DNA of 64,000 nucleotides. Source: Vigna angularis (Eukaryota > Streptophyta > Magnoliopsida > Fabales > Fabaceae). The translations under genes and the position numbers were made by a program. A model generated the notes under the pieces. The model saw only the letters and a program-made list of their open reading frames with translations. It was not told the origin of the DNA and did no database searches. The stretch is from NCBI RefSeq assembly GCF_016808095.1, contig NC_068977.1, positions 8,430,479 to 8,494,478 on the forward strand, read 5' to 3'. This document shows positions 34,060 through 46,843 of the stretch, piece after piece; position 1 is the stretch's first letter, and each line of letters opens with the position of its first letter.

Positions 34060-37000
34060 AGCTAAAATAGTTCGTTTAAAAAAAATCTTAGATTTTCTTA
34101 CTTCCTCATTGGTAACATATTAAAGAGTGTGAAAGTTCATAATTAGTATGATTGTAAAGATAGAGTTAAATGAGATATTTTGTGTGTTAAGTATGCAACA
34201 CATTAAACAATGTTGGTAAATTTTGTGGGGTAGTTATCATCTGAAAATATTTGACATTATACTTTTAGGAATCGACTTTAGTTGTATTTGTATATATAAA
34301 TTTCTTTTGATGTTACACTCCTCTGTTCAGCTTCAACTGATATAATTTTTGGTCGGTCTGGGGTTGGTGCTCTATTACACCTGATACAGAATAAAAAGCT
34401 TTCTACGTATGCATATACCTTGTATGAATAACTATATAATATATATTTTTAATATATATATATAATATTGTTACATAATTGGTTGATAAATATATAATTA
34501 TATCGAGAATTCTTCAAACCACATATGTCATATCTGGGTTTGAGTTCTATACCTCATGTATGATTATACCTACTTTAAATATTTCCTTATAATTATATAG
34601 GAAATTGTGGTTCAAACTTTTAATATAATGCTAGATAAACATGTTATAAATAAATATAACAAGTGATATATTGATTTAAAAATTGTCATTTGTGGACTTA
34701 AATGCATCAATTATGAAAATAGAAGGTGGAGTTTAAAAGAGGAGTGAATTGAAGTATCCTAGTTTTTATTTTTTATTTTTTAATTTAGAATCTTGAAGTG
34801 AAAACACTTATTAATCTGAAAACTTTTTAGAATTTGTAGTTTTTATTTCACGACCAAGAAAATGCATGATAAGATAAATATAAAGAGAAAAAGAATGAAG
34901 AATAATTATAAATAAAATTTATATTAGTTCACTCTTTCAAATCAAAAGAGGAGTAAAAGACTTTTAATATTAAATAATTATTTTAAATTAGAAAGAGTAT
35001 ATAGTTTTTTTTAGAATCAATATCAAATAATCATTTTATTTTTTATTTTTTATTTGTGATTTAGTATTTTTTTTTTTTTAACCGAAGCAAATTGTTGATC
35101 TTTTTGTTTTGGTTTATAATCTATGTAAAATACTATGCTTCTTTTTATTTCGTCTTAATATGTTTCACTTATAGAACTGATATTTAATGTTTCACTTATA
35201 GAACTGATATTTAATGTATAACAGTTGTCGAATATTTTCTTTGAACTAGTGAAATAAAGTTGAACCAAAATAAGAAGACTTAAAACAACAATTCAATTGG
35301 TGAAAACAACAAAAACATGTAAAAGAAGTAATGAACAACTCGAAAAAATGAAAACCTAAGAGGATGACTTATCTCTTTAAAAAAATCATGAAGAACCATG
35401 GCTTTAGATACCACATGATGACCCTTCCTCCTAGCTCCTTGAAGACTTGAGTGCAAGATGGAGTCTACATGGATGATTAAGGTCATAAAAGCTTTGAATG
35501 GTGAAGGAGAAATGTTTAGGTTCACTGATGTGGTAGAGAATACCAGAGAGAGGTGAGACCAACTCCTATAAAAGAAAACTAAAGTAGTATAGAGAAAAGA
35601 CTATTCTAAGGTGATCTTAAGTAAGTGTTTGAAGAGGCAATTTGGTAGCACTTCATTACTCAAATTCAAGTTGAACAATACAATGGTAGAGACCTTTATT
35701 TATAGGTCAAGCTAACCTTAGAGTGGTCTCCAAAAGAAAGCCAAATTTGAATTCAAACTCTAGAATTTTGGAGGCACAAGAGGCATGCTTCTAGTGTGAC
35801 CTGCCACCTAAGAAAGTCACACTTTCTACACCATGTAGTGCACAAGGAGGAGACTTGCGAGGCAAGTGTACGCTTCTATAGGTTAAGAAACCATAACTTT
35901 TGGCGCCTCTAGACCTAAACAAGGCCCATCTCCTTCTAGACCCAAGTCCAAACCATGGTCCAAACACAAGACCAAAATAAAATCCCAACTTGACTCATTA
36001 TAAAAGGCCCAAAATATCTTATTCTAATATTTACCCAAAGAAATCGCCTAATCTTGTTGAATCTTTTAGACATGATTGTTGTGGTTTTGTTCCTGAAAAC
36101 ATTCAAAATGTTACAAAATTTCCAAGCCATTTGCATGTTTTTAGGGGTTTTTAGACTAGAAACTCAGTTTTTAAATCATATTTAGTTTAGAGCAGAGAAA
36201 TACTAATTTTTATGAATTTGCATTTGAATAGTTTCTTTTATAATATTTTAGTGTCAATCTCTTCGATAAATATATTCTATTAGTTAGCATAGAGGTAGTT
36301 ACATAACATTCCTTTTATTCGTAGTTTTGATAGTGTAGATTTTAGATTGTAAATAGATAGACTTTGAAAGTAATGTTCTGATATGAAAGTGTTTTTAATG
36401 TTGATTTGTTGCTACCATTAAGAGATGGAGCTGAACAACTAAGCTGCTGGCATAAGAATCAATAGCTTACGCTAAAACATAAAAAAGCTGCTGTTGGAAC
36501 CTTGCTTGTTGCTCCATATGAAGGACTAACCACGTTGGAGTGATAAGAGCTGAACTGGATGCTGACTGGACATTGGTAGATGGGATGTGAGGATCTCCAA
36601 TAGTTATAAGATGACTTGGCATCTAAGACAGTTGGCAAGCACTTTAGAGGGAGCTGAAACGTAGCATTTGGAAGCAACAAAGCTGATGCACTTCACAGAA
36701 GTGTCATAGATTAATTGTCAAAAGTTTTATTAAAAAGCCGGGATTAGAAACTTGGGAGGGAGGAATTTTTGGAGAAACACTTTTACATTACTCTGGATTT
36801 TAAAGATTTCCAAGTCAGTGGTTCCTTCTCTAGAATGTTGGATAAACTTTAAAACTAAGGGGTACAATTATAATTTTGTTAATTTTACTTGTGTTGTGCG
36901 TTTCATGTCCAGTTTGTCACGATTTTGGATTACTTTTTTTATTTTCATTTCTGTTTTTATTATATTGGTGCGTTCAGTTTTTCCAGGTTGGGTTCTGATT

Positions 37001-37140
37001 TTTCGTTTTTATTTTGTTTCAAGTTTTATTTAGTATTAGTTGTTAGGTTTTATTTACTATGTAAACTATTACATCAGTTTTGCATAAAATATCAGAGTGT
37101 GTGTGCAACAACGTTTCTTAGGAATTAATAATGTGTTAAG
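34060..37140. other. Spacer with LTR-like fragments
   Basis: 35164-35217 is a 27-bp tandem duplication (TTTCACTTATAGAACTGATA and seven more bases). 35560-36190 has LTR-like character on the minus strand, with TATAAATA at 35697-35704 followed by a CTCTACCATTGTATT leader, but no borders. 36340-37140 may hold the LTR of the copia relic that follows. No gene supported. Confidence 0.4.
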
Positions 37141-37161
37141 TGGGATGTTATTTTAATAAAG

Positions 37162-37173
37162 TGGTATCAAAGC
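37162..37173 (+). other. Primer-binding-site-like sequence of the copia relic
   Basis: TGGTATCAAAGC differs by one base from the initiator-methionine tRNA complement TGGTATCAGAGC used as a primer site by many plant LTR elements. It lies about 240 bp before the gag relic. Confidence 0.5.
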
Positions 37174-37397
37174 TTTATACTCTAAATATCGATGAGAGAT
37201 AAAAGTAAGAGAGAGTGAAATACTTTGAGGTAAACACTGAGTGCGCACTTGAGTGTCTTGAGAAAAGGGAGACATAGCTAAAGTAGTCAATGGAATGAAT
37301 GATTGTGTTATAATTGTCATAAAAGACTCATTATGATAATTGGTGTTTATAGTGAAGGTTTTACTGGGATCCCAAGACGTATGTAATATAGTGAAGG

Positions 37398-37872
37398 GTG
37401 GGTATTAAGAACCCACGGAGGATGAAGACCATACGGTGACACAAATTACCACATTGAAGAAAACACAAGTGAGAAATAGAACAACCTTGTCCTTCTTATA
37501 CAATGCAGTGGACAAGACAAACTTCAAGAAGATAGCAAATGAGGGATCTTCAAAAGAGACGTGGGAAATTCTAGAAGTGGCATACATAGTGGACAATCGT
37601 GTCAGACAAGTCTGGCTACAAAGTTTTGGAGGTGAGTTCGAATGTCTGAAGGTGGAGGACAACGAGATGGTGGCCGAGTATATAGCTCGAGTAGTAAATG
37701 TGGCAAATCAACTCGGCAAGAATGAGATCAAATGTCAACTTGCTGGGTTGTGGAGAAAATCTTGAGATCAATATCAACTGATTTCAAAAACATCATTTGT
37801 GTCATAGAAGAGTCAAAGGACTTGTCAATTGTCTCTGTGGAAGAACTCTCTGGTTCATTGGAAGCCCACTAA
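37398..37872 (+). pseudogene. Ty1/copia gag relic (UBN2-type)
   Basis: The frame from about 37409 reads through TLSFLYNAVD, FKKIANEGSSKETWEILEVA and GGEFECLKVEDNEMVAEYIA, the usual order of the plant copia gag (UBN2) domain. Near 37748 the frame breaks, and the expected continuation (ILRSISTDFKNIICVIEES and SVEELSGSLEAH) is found in another frame up to a TAA at 37870-37872. There is no start codon in a good place. Nothing of protease, integrase or reverse transcriptase follows. It is a dead 5' fragment of a copia element. Confidence 0.8.
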
Positions 37873-40800
37873 TGAAGTAGAAGAAAGATGTTTGAACCCT
37901 TAGATCAAGGACTACAAGCGCAATAAAAAAAATTAAAAAATTGGTTCTAATTAAAAAATTGCTTCTCTTTAACAAATTTTTCCTTTTAAAAATTTCTTTA
38001 AAAAATCTGAAAAATTAATTTGAATAAACACAAATAAAAAAAAGGAGAGAAGGGAAGAGAAAATTTAAAGAGGTAATTTTTATATTTTCGGATAAAAAGA
38101 TCCTAATTCTAGTGGTTAATCTCTTCGAAAGAGGGATTAACCCTTCCACTAAAATAAATAATAATTTACAATAGAGAAACAATGATTGAGATTAGAAACC
38201 ACATTTTTTAACAGATATGAAAGGCACCTCTTTTTGACGCAAAAAAGGATGAACAACTTGACTCTGCTTTGTAGGTATACTCCACCAAGACACACTAAGC
38301 AATATCACTTCTTCCTACAAGCACCAAACTCCCTTTTCACAAACACTTAGAGTTTTTATTAGACACACAACTCTAATACTCTTAGTGAAAAATTGTTTTA
38401 AAGTTATGTTAATTATTTATAAACTCTTGCATTTGAAAATTAGGTCAGAAAATTAAGAGTCAAATTCACAACTGCCACTAATAATTGATTATCATAAGTG
38501 TTAATCAATTATCACATATTTTTATGAAAAATATACTTTTTATAAGTACTCCTGCTTCTTCAGTTCTACGACCCTTGAACTACTATATTAATTACAATAC
38601 ATAGATTACAATTAACAACTAAGTTATTATGTCTACAAAGTATTTATTGAAACCAAAACTTCTTTAATTCTTCAACACTTTTCTATGAAACATCATCATA
38701 AAAAACTTTTATTGGAGCAAGATGTCCATCTTCTTCTTTTTGCTAACACTAATTATGTAATGTAAAATTCCCATTTTTTGGTAGATTTAGGAGAGGCCCA
38801 TACGAAAGGCAGAATTGGGAAAAGGGTTTTTAAAACCCTTGAATGAGATTTTGAGAGGCTCAGCTTCCCCTTTTTGGGGCTTTTAGGTTTTTGCCTTCAT
38901 TCTTCTTTCATGTATTGAATCTCATTTTTAATTTCAATTTAATTTTCGTTTTGTGTTATTGTTTTCATTCTCGTTTTCCTATTGCGTTTTTGTTTGGTTG
39001 TCTTCCCTACATTTTTGTTTTCCCATTTCTAATTCAGTTTCGTTTTATGCTCAAATTTTGTTCCAACTTTCATTGCAATTTTAATTCGTTTTACCGTTTT
39101 ACTTATGCATTTTCGTTGCAATTCCGGTTGATGTTTCATCTTCAATTTGAAGTTTATTTTTTTGTTTTAATTTCATTTTAATGGTAGCTTAAGTGTGTTT
39201 GTTTGATCATTAGTGAAATTGCATCCTTTCCATGAGATTTCTAAACCATAATTGTGATTTTGCTGCTCTGACCTTACTCATATTCAATTTGTGCACTTGT
39301 AATTTGGTACATGCTTAGTTGCCTAATTGGTGTTTAATCTTTGCTTAATTGATTAAACTGTGTGGTGAAAAATTGATTAAATATGCCTTGCGTTTGCTTA
39401 ATTTGCTTTTATGAAAACATTATTAGTCTTTGCGTAGTTGGCTAATTCGTGTTGGATTAGGAGTTAGAGGAGTGTGTAATTGTTGTTAATCTGTGATTTG
39501 AAGCATTGTAATTGAGCTAATGACCGAACGATTTTAATTAGTGTTTGAATTTGTGTCTTAATTGGTTCATTTTAGTTCACAAAACTGTCCAACTCCCCCC
39601 CTTCCTACCACGTGTTTGATCTCATGACTGAACCAAATTTTGATCCTTGAGAGACGACATAGGATTTGGACTTGTTTGATTCATCCTTAAGTGCAGAGCT
39701 TGCCTACAATCATTATAGTAAATAAAGTATATAAACAAGACAATCAAAACACCACATAAAATAATACTGATAGGTTTGGAGGTCTTTTTGATGACTCTAT
39801 TTCTAGTGCTCAGTAGTTATATACTTCTTCCGGTTACTTAGTGAGTTAACATTGCTCTATTTTGCTTTTACTTTCATTAGCATCCATTATGAAATAAAAA
39901 TCTTAACTTAGCTGTTGTTGTGTAGGATTTTTATGCAAGAAGATCAAAAATATGTCATGAACTTAAGACTATAAGTTAGTCCTCGTTCCAAATTGCTTGA
40001 TTTTTATGCTCAAACAACTTTTCGTCAGCTTAAGGTTATTTCTACAACATCTTGAACCCCAAATAAGTTAGTCCAAAATCAAACTAATACAAAATACGTA
40101 CCATTCATATAATTTAGAGAACCTATTTTGAATAAAATGTATAGTTTTCTTTGAAAAATGTAGTGTAAAATAGACAAATGTTACTTTGACCCATGCTAGG
40201 TGGATTTGCATTCAAATGACACGTCATGTAGCCTGTGTGGGTCTCTATCACACAATGAGATAAGAAGGTAAAATAATAATAATAATAGTACGAGAATGTT
40301 TCAAAAAGGAGATTATAGTGAAATGTGAGAGTGTATGATCTATTACGAAGTCAACACCATCATAACTCAACTTCACAACATGCACAACTACCAGCTCAGC
40401 ACTTCCACCACAAATCTCCAACTGCAGCTCGACCCTTCCACCACGGATCTACAACTCCAACTTGATCCTTCCACCATGAATCTTCAGCTCCAGCTCGACC
40501 CTTCTACTACACACATCTAACTCCAACTCCAACTTGGTCTTTCATCCATGGATCTTCAACTCTAACTCAACTCTTTCACTACAACTTTCTAACTCAACCC
40601 TTCCATTATGGATCTCTAACTTCAGTTCCAACTCAACCTTTCCACCATGAACACTAACCCTTCCATCATAGATCTTCATTTCCCGCTGAACCCTTTCATC
40701 ACTAAGATAACAAAGATAACAAGTAAATACGAAATAAATAAGAAAATAATTTTGATTTTTTTAATTAAGTCAACGAAAATTGACCTTATGTATTTTTATT

Positions 40801-42430
40801 CACAATGTCAAATCAGAATTTCGTAATTCTTAAAAAAGATTGTTTAGTTAGTTGGTATTTTCTAGATTTGATTTTTAATTTTTTTTTATTTCTATCTAAA
40901 TGAAAATTCTAATAATCAAACAAACTCGAAACTTGATATAATAGTTGAAATTTTTACTCTTATTTATTTTCATTTTCATTCATAATGAGAAATTAAAATT
41001 ATATAACTCTTAAAACTCTTAAAAAAGATTACTTACTTGGTTGTATTTTTCAGTTTTAATTTTTTAATATTCTTTTAAAAAATTTTGAATGAAAATTTAA
41101 CCATCAAACAAATCCAAAATAATGATCAAATAAGTCAAGATTTAACACGATGATAGTAGTTTCCATGATTTTTATAATCATCAAGTAAATCAATAACAAT
41201 CAAATTTAAAAAGAAATATATAAATAAGATTTTAATTATCAAATGAACCTGAGACAATATGATAAATTTAAATTTTTTTAATATATTATTCAATTTTATT
41301 TAAATATTTTTGTGAAAAATATATAAACTCAATATGTAATAAAAATGCCTTAATATACATTGGACCCACCTACATACCTATACACCTATATATCTCTGTC
41401 TTATGTAGACACTAGATCTGGGGAGATATGGATGCTGCACATGAAATGCAAAGGAATTTGCTGCAACTGCTTTAAATGTGTAAATAACGGACCCCAACCC
41501 ATATTAATAAAAGCATGTATGGGAGCTTCTGACACATAGTTGCATTATTTTTAAAAATAAGTCCAAACAAGGAATGCATTTCTAAAAATACAAGTACTAT
41601 AAATATGTCCATAATACCATGCAACTTGTATACATATATGAAATTGCTGCTCGCGAAACAGATTTCTTAACATTTGAATTTATCAAGCCATGCAAATATC
41701 TTCTAGAATTAAACCATATTATGTCATAAATCAAATAAAAGGTCCAATAGATATTAAAATGTCACACGATCACAATGTAAAAAGCCCATTTCACTTTGCC
41801 TAAAATGTTTTGGGTGTAAGAAAAGTGAAACCTATAAAAAAATACAATAATAATTTTTAAATTATCGAAAACATTTAGATTGTAATCATATGAAAAAATC
41901 GAAGCGAACAAATTTTGATTGTCCGAGAATCGATCTTAAAATTTTTTAATAATTTCAAAAATGTCATTATATTTAAATTATTTTATTTTAATAATAAATT
42001 TTAGGTTTCAGATTTTTATAAAAGTGAAGCCTATTAGTTTGTAGGCACTTAAAACTTTATATAGGATTAATTTTCACGAAATTTTACAAAGGTGTCAAGT
42101 TTCAGCTTTGTTGTATTATTTGCTACCGTTGTTAAATAAAAGTTCTTGAAGATCTTCACCATTCATCATTGAACTTGAGTTTTTGAACACCTTCACTCTT
42201 TGTTATTGTCGCTCAATGAACAAAACGGGGTAGTTTTTCTTTCTTTTTCATTCAATTATTTTTTGCGTTTTTTTTTTGTTGAGTTTGTGTTTTTTGTTCC
42301 TAAAGTTCTTACTTTTTTGTCGTCATTCGTGTTTAGGTATGTTGCATTTGTGGTGAGATTGTGTAGCTTTCTAAAACGTGTTTAGGATTGCATTGTCCTT
42401 CATTTTTTCTCGGGTTTCATGCTTCCAAGC
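37873..42430. other. Intergenic DNA
   Basis: No supportable gene. 38890-39180 is a T-rich stretch with an open frame rich in Phe and Leu that lacks any motif. 40395-40690 is a minisatellite, listed separately. Confidence 0.45.
40395..40690 (+). repeat. Degenerate minisatellite, about 36-39 bp unit
   Basis: Phrases of the type CTTCCACCAyrGATCTnCAAC followed by TCCAACTCGACC recur about seven times with drift. In one frame the first units read as repeated LQLQLDPSTT, but the frame closes after three to four units and there is no gene around it. Confidence 0.65.
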
Positions 42431-42639
42431 TCTTATTATTAACTTAAAAATTTATATTTAATAAGAGTTTATAAATTGAATAACTTTGATGAAAAGAACA
42501 AAAAATAAACACACGAATACAAAAGAAATTATTTGAAAAGAAAAGTAAGCTCAAAAGGAAAGAAAGTACTTTCAAGCTTCATAGAATCATAAGCTTACAA
42601 TTGTAAGAAGAGAGAAAGCTCTAAGAGTCTATTAGATTG

Positions 42640-43376
42640 AATTATATTTAAACACATAATCTCTATGAGAATAATCGTCTAAAGACTTGTAAGTGATCTA
42701 ATTGATTGCATAGCTTGAAGAGAATACAAACACTTAATGCTTAACTCGGTGGGGTTAGACGGTAGCTAGACGAGTTTGTCTAGTAGAAATCAGGAGTGAG
42801 AAAACTCAACTAGACAGCATATCGGGAAGATACTGGATTGTCTAGGGATACTAGAAGTGGTGAAAAATACTCCACAACTAGGAGTGGGTGCAACTCGGTT
42901 CTAGACAAAGTAACAAGGTTACTAGGATTGACTATGTGATACTAGGAATGGTGCGAATACTCAGTTATAATCTTGTTGAAGATTATAGTGGAACCCTCTA
43001 ATAGGTCTTAGAGGATAACTAGACATACCTCGGTGGAGTGAACCAATATAAAATAATTGTGTGTTTATTACTTCAATCTTGCTAAACGTTTTTCTTACAA
43101 ACTTTGTAGTTAATTATCTCTCAATCGTTTACAAGAGCTTTTTGTCACCAAACACTATATTTATTAAGAGCTATCTTTTACAAAACACTACAATAGATTT
43201 AACTAGACGATTGAAAAATATTTATTTGAGAACTTACAGTTTGAACAGAAATTTCCAAGTCAAGTGTGTAACAACTTATATAAACGGTTTAATCTTTGAC
43301 AAGGTTGTTAAACTACCTTTTTGACGAAAAGTTTTCCTATATCACTATTCAACTCCCCCTATTTTAGTGTTTTTCA
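42640..43376 (+). mobile_element. Copia-like LTR fragment
   Basis: The phrases 'ctcggtggagtgaaccaatataaaataattgtg' (43030-43062) and 'ttcaactccccctatttta' (43349-43368) match the usual layout of the R/U5 end of SIRE/Tork-type copia LTRs. The start is not defined and no primer site or coding region follows. Confidence 0.4.
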
Positions 43377-44409
43377 GGTATTTCATCTTATAGGCATTTG
43401 ACGTTGGAATATAATATCAGACGTCTTATTTTAGTAAATTTTACAATGCCAAACATTTTAATAAATTCACCAAATTCAAAAGACATATAATGTTCGAAAA
43501 GTGAAACTCCAACTTTAATTGAGGTTGAAATTTCACTTTCCAGACATCTAATTACTTCCTTGACAGCCTAAGGGTAATTTTTATATAAGTTGAAATTATT
43601 CATGCAACTATATAAGATTTGAGGTGTTATCTTCCAATGTTAATTGACATTAAAATCTAACAATTCTGATTACAATTAAATATATGACATCAAAATAGGA
43701 ATATTTTCGACATCTAAATAGATGAATTATTTACCATACCAATCATTTTCAACATTGGTTTTTTTAATATTGATCTTGAATACTAGACGTGAAAGATTTA
43801 TTTCGTATTATAAAATTATTTCTAGTTAATTCCTAACAATATCATAATTGCATAAGATAAATCTACCCAAATGGTTTGTTCTCATAATTGTATCACATTT
43901 ATGCAATTATTAAAAAATAATTTATTTAAATCTAAACAACAATATTTTAATGACCAAGAAACAAATTTTTCATTTAAAAGTTAAATAAAATGCAACCAGT
44001 TATAATACAAAGAAAGTAGTTATAGTAGTAAAGAAAGTAGCTTAAGAAAAGAGATCGAAAGGGAGGTATACCTCAATTTGAAACACTTACAATGCCCTAA
44101 AGCCCCTCTATTACAATGTAACGAAAACAAAGGGAACAAACGGAAGAAGGGAAGCAAAGACAAACCTAACAATACACCTTGCAAAAAATAAACAAAACTT
44201 AACATTATTAAAACGTTAATCACAGACTTGTACAAATGATGAACTTAAATTTGATGACGAACGCTTAAATTTGATGACGAACGCTAGTGTCACGAACTAG
44301 CCGTCACGGACGGATAGTGATGCGACAAAAACCCAGTTTTTAATGGGAAAGGGATTCAAGTCAATTTGGATTTGACATTTTCAGTTTACTTTTTTTGGAA
44401 TGGCACACT

Positions 44410-46808
44410 TGTAACATCCCAAAATACAGTAATAACTATAATTCAGAATTCATTACAATTAACAGTTAAACCATGCAGTCTTACACTAAACAAGATTCAA
44501 AAAGCCGAACGACTTTAACATACAGAGCCAAGATACGGATCGGCAGAAAAAAAAAGAAAACAGAAGTGTCGAGGACGAAAGGTTTTACAAAACCCAATAA
44601 CCGATCGTCCACTATTCAGAAAAATAAAACTAAGCAAACGAGCGCGCTAGGACTCGACCTTGACCTCCACATCTACGAGGCTCGCATCTTCTAAAACTTC
44701 TTCTTCCAGCGCCTCTTCCAGCAGCTCACTTCCATCTGCTCCCATCCACATGGATGATCATCGCAAGGACAAGACGGACGTACAAAGACAATCGACAACG
44801 CAAAGAAAAGAACACAGGGTAAGCTTATGTAATTTAATTTAATACATTAACATATACAACAACCATTTCATTTCATACAAGCACATAACTCAACATATCA
44901 AATCATCAGAAATATATACATATATTCTAGACCGACCGTCTGGACTGTATGAATCTGTGTAGTTACAAGCGTCCTTGCACCCGAGTGATGTAGTAACTGG
45001 GATACACCAAACAGCTGCCACTCGAGGTTAGTCCGTTCTTACGTCGCCCATGTTAACTTATGGACTAAGGACCTCCTGCCGTTCCCACACATGACTACCC
45101 TCCTCTACATGAAGATGAGTATCACGGAACATCAGGATGGACAGCAAGTCTTAACTTATCCACAGTCATACTTTACCAAATTTAATATTTAACATATCTG
45201 AGACGTTCCTCCTTGGAACGCTCGTCCAAAATCCACAACCGTTTATTCATCTCATATAATATTCATCATTCATAATATTTCACTTTTATTTTCATTTTTG
45301 TCTTTCAGTCCAAGTACATAAAATCATGAACGTTCAGCCCTCTTTATAACTAGGACAAACGTGAGGAACGAGACCGAAGAATTTACCCCGTTCCAAAATA
45401 AAGTAATACCGACTACCAGATAGATGGACGACCTATATTAAGAAGGGTGCTCGACACTGTCGGTCGACACAGATGGATGATCTGTATTAACAAAGTTGAT
45501 CGACACAGATGGACGACCTATATTAAGAAGGGTGCTCGACACTGTCGGTCGACACAGATGAATGATCTGTATTATCAAGGGTGCTCGACACTGCCGGTCG
45601 ACACAGATGGATGATCTGTATTAACAAGGGTGTTCGACACTGTCGGTCGACACAGATGGATGGTCTGTATTAACAAGGGTACTCGACACTATCGGTCGAC
45701 CCAGATGGATGATCTGTATTAACAAGGGTACTCGACACTGTCGGTCGACCCAGATGGATGATCTGTATTAACAAGGGTTCGTTCAAGAAAAGAGTAAGAG
45801 CGCTTGGTGCAAGACCGAGCACTACCCAATACGATTACTATGTGTGAGATCGACACTGCTCATTTTGAGCTCTAAGTAAAAGACCGACACAGCTCATCCT
45901 CGACCAGAATTCTTCCCAAATGAAAGTATTCCAATTCAAAGAATTTTACTATAACACTAAACGGTCAAGAACCGTTTAATGTCGGACGTACGTTATCATA
46001 GGGAAGTTCATATTTAAATTTCACTTACATTCACTCATTTCTAAGCATGTATACGACATATTCACACGAATCAACCATAACATACATTTCAACCGACATA
46101 TATCTTATTCATTCAGTACAGCAACGTTCGATCATGCATACTCAACCATCACACATCTCATACATTCAGTTCATATCATGTTTACATACAACATACAAGT
46201 ATAAATTAAATTACTAAGCTTCCCTTACCTGGATAGCAGTGTACTCCCAAAAAGCAAGGTTTTGTTCGTCCTCTAACAGCGTTCTACCCTCAGGTTTCGC
46301 TCAACAACTTTCACTTAATCTAAAACACCAGAAATCAGAAACAACTCAGACCGATAACCCATGCATGCAACCAGAACTAGGGTTCGCATGAAACCAAATG
46401 GTCGAACGGTTAGAGACGAGAACTTACCAGCTCAGATCCCAATTCTGTTCGGTCCAGAATGACGCTCATGTCTTAGGGAACGTTTCTACGGTTTAGAAAC
46501 GTGATCGGAGAAGAAGGTGATGAGTTACAGTAGAGAGAAGGTGAACTGGTTCTAGAGAGAAGGTGGAGAAGAAGAAAGGTTAGAGTTTTGGTAAGGAAGA
46601 AAGTGAATGCAGAGAGTAGAGTAAACTTTTCTGAGATTAAAATTTTGCTCCACAGTCGAGGACGAACGTCCCCTCTTCAGTCGACACCTATTTTCCACTA
46701 ACTGGTTTCTGACTCCCCTCGGCATGACACTTGGCGTCCGTTGTTGAAGTGTCTCGTTCTCCCGCTGTCACGCGTACTCCAGTGTACGTTATTTTCCAGG
46801 GTCTTACA
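44410..46808 (-). repeat. 3' LTR of the gypsy element
   Basis: On the plus strand it reads TGTAACATCCC ... GGGTCTTACA. It contains a 49-bp tandem array (45423-45779) and many CGTTCG-type motifs. Confidence 0.95.
45423..45779. repeat. 49-bp tandem array in the 3' LTR
   Basis: About seven units begin GATGGATGATCTGTATTAAC and end GGTCGACACA. The second unit is shortened to 36 bp. The identical arrangement is at 52587-52943 in the other LTR, and a reverse-complement version is in solo LTR 4. Confidence 0.93.
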
Positions 46809-46819
46809 TTCCCTCCAAC
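46809..46819 (-). other. Polypurine tract
   Basis: GTTGGAGGGAA on the minus strand, directly against the 3' LTR. This is the expected primer for plus-strand DNA synthesis. Confidence 0.85.
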
Positions 46820-46843
46820 TACAAAAATTTTCGTCCCCGAAAA

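Noticed and set aside
38891..39181. 96-codon Phe/Leu-rich frame
   Set aside because: T-rich DNA gives Phe and Leu runs. No transmembrane family or conserved motif is recognised.
40335..40520. Frame with repeated LQLQLDPSTT as a repeat protein
   Set aside because: The repeat units drift and the frame closes after a few units. It behaves as a non-coding minisatellite.
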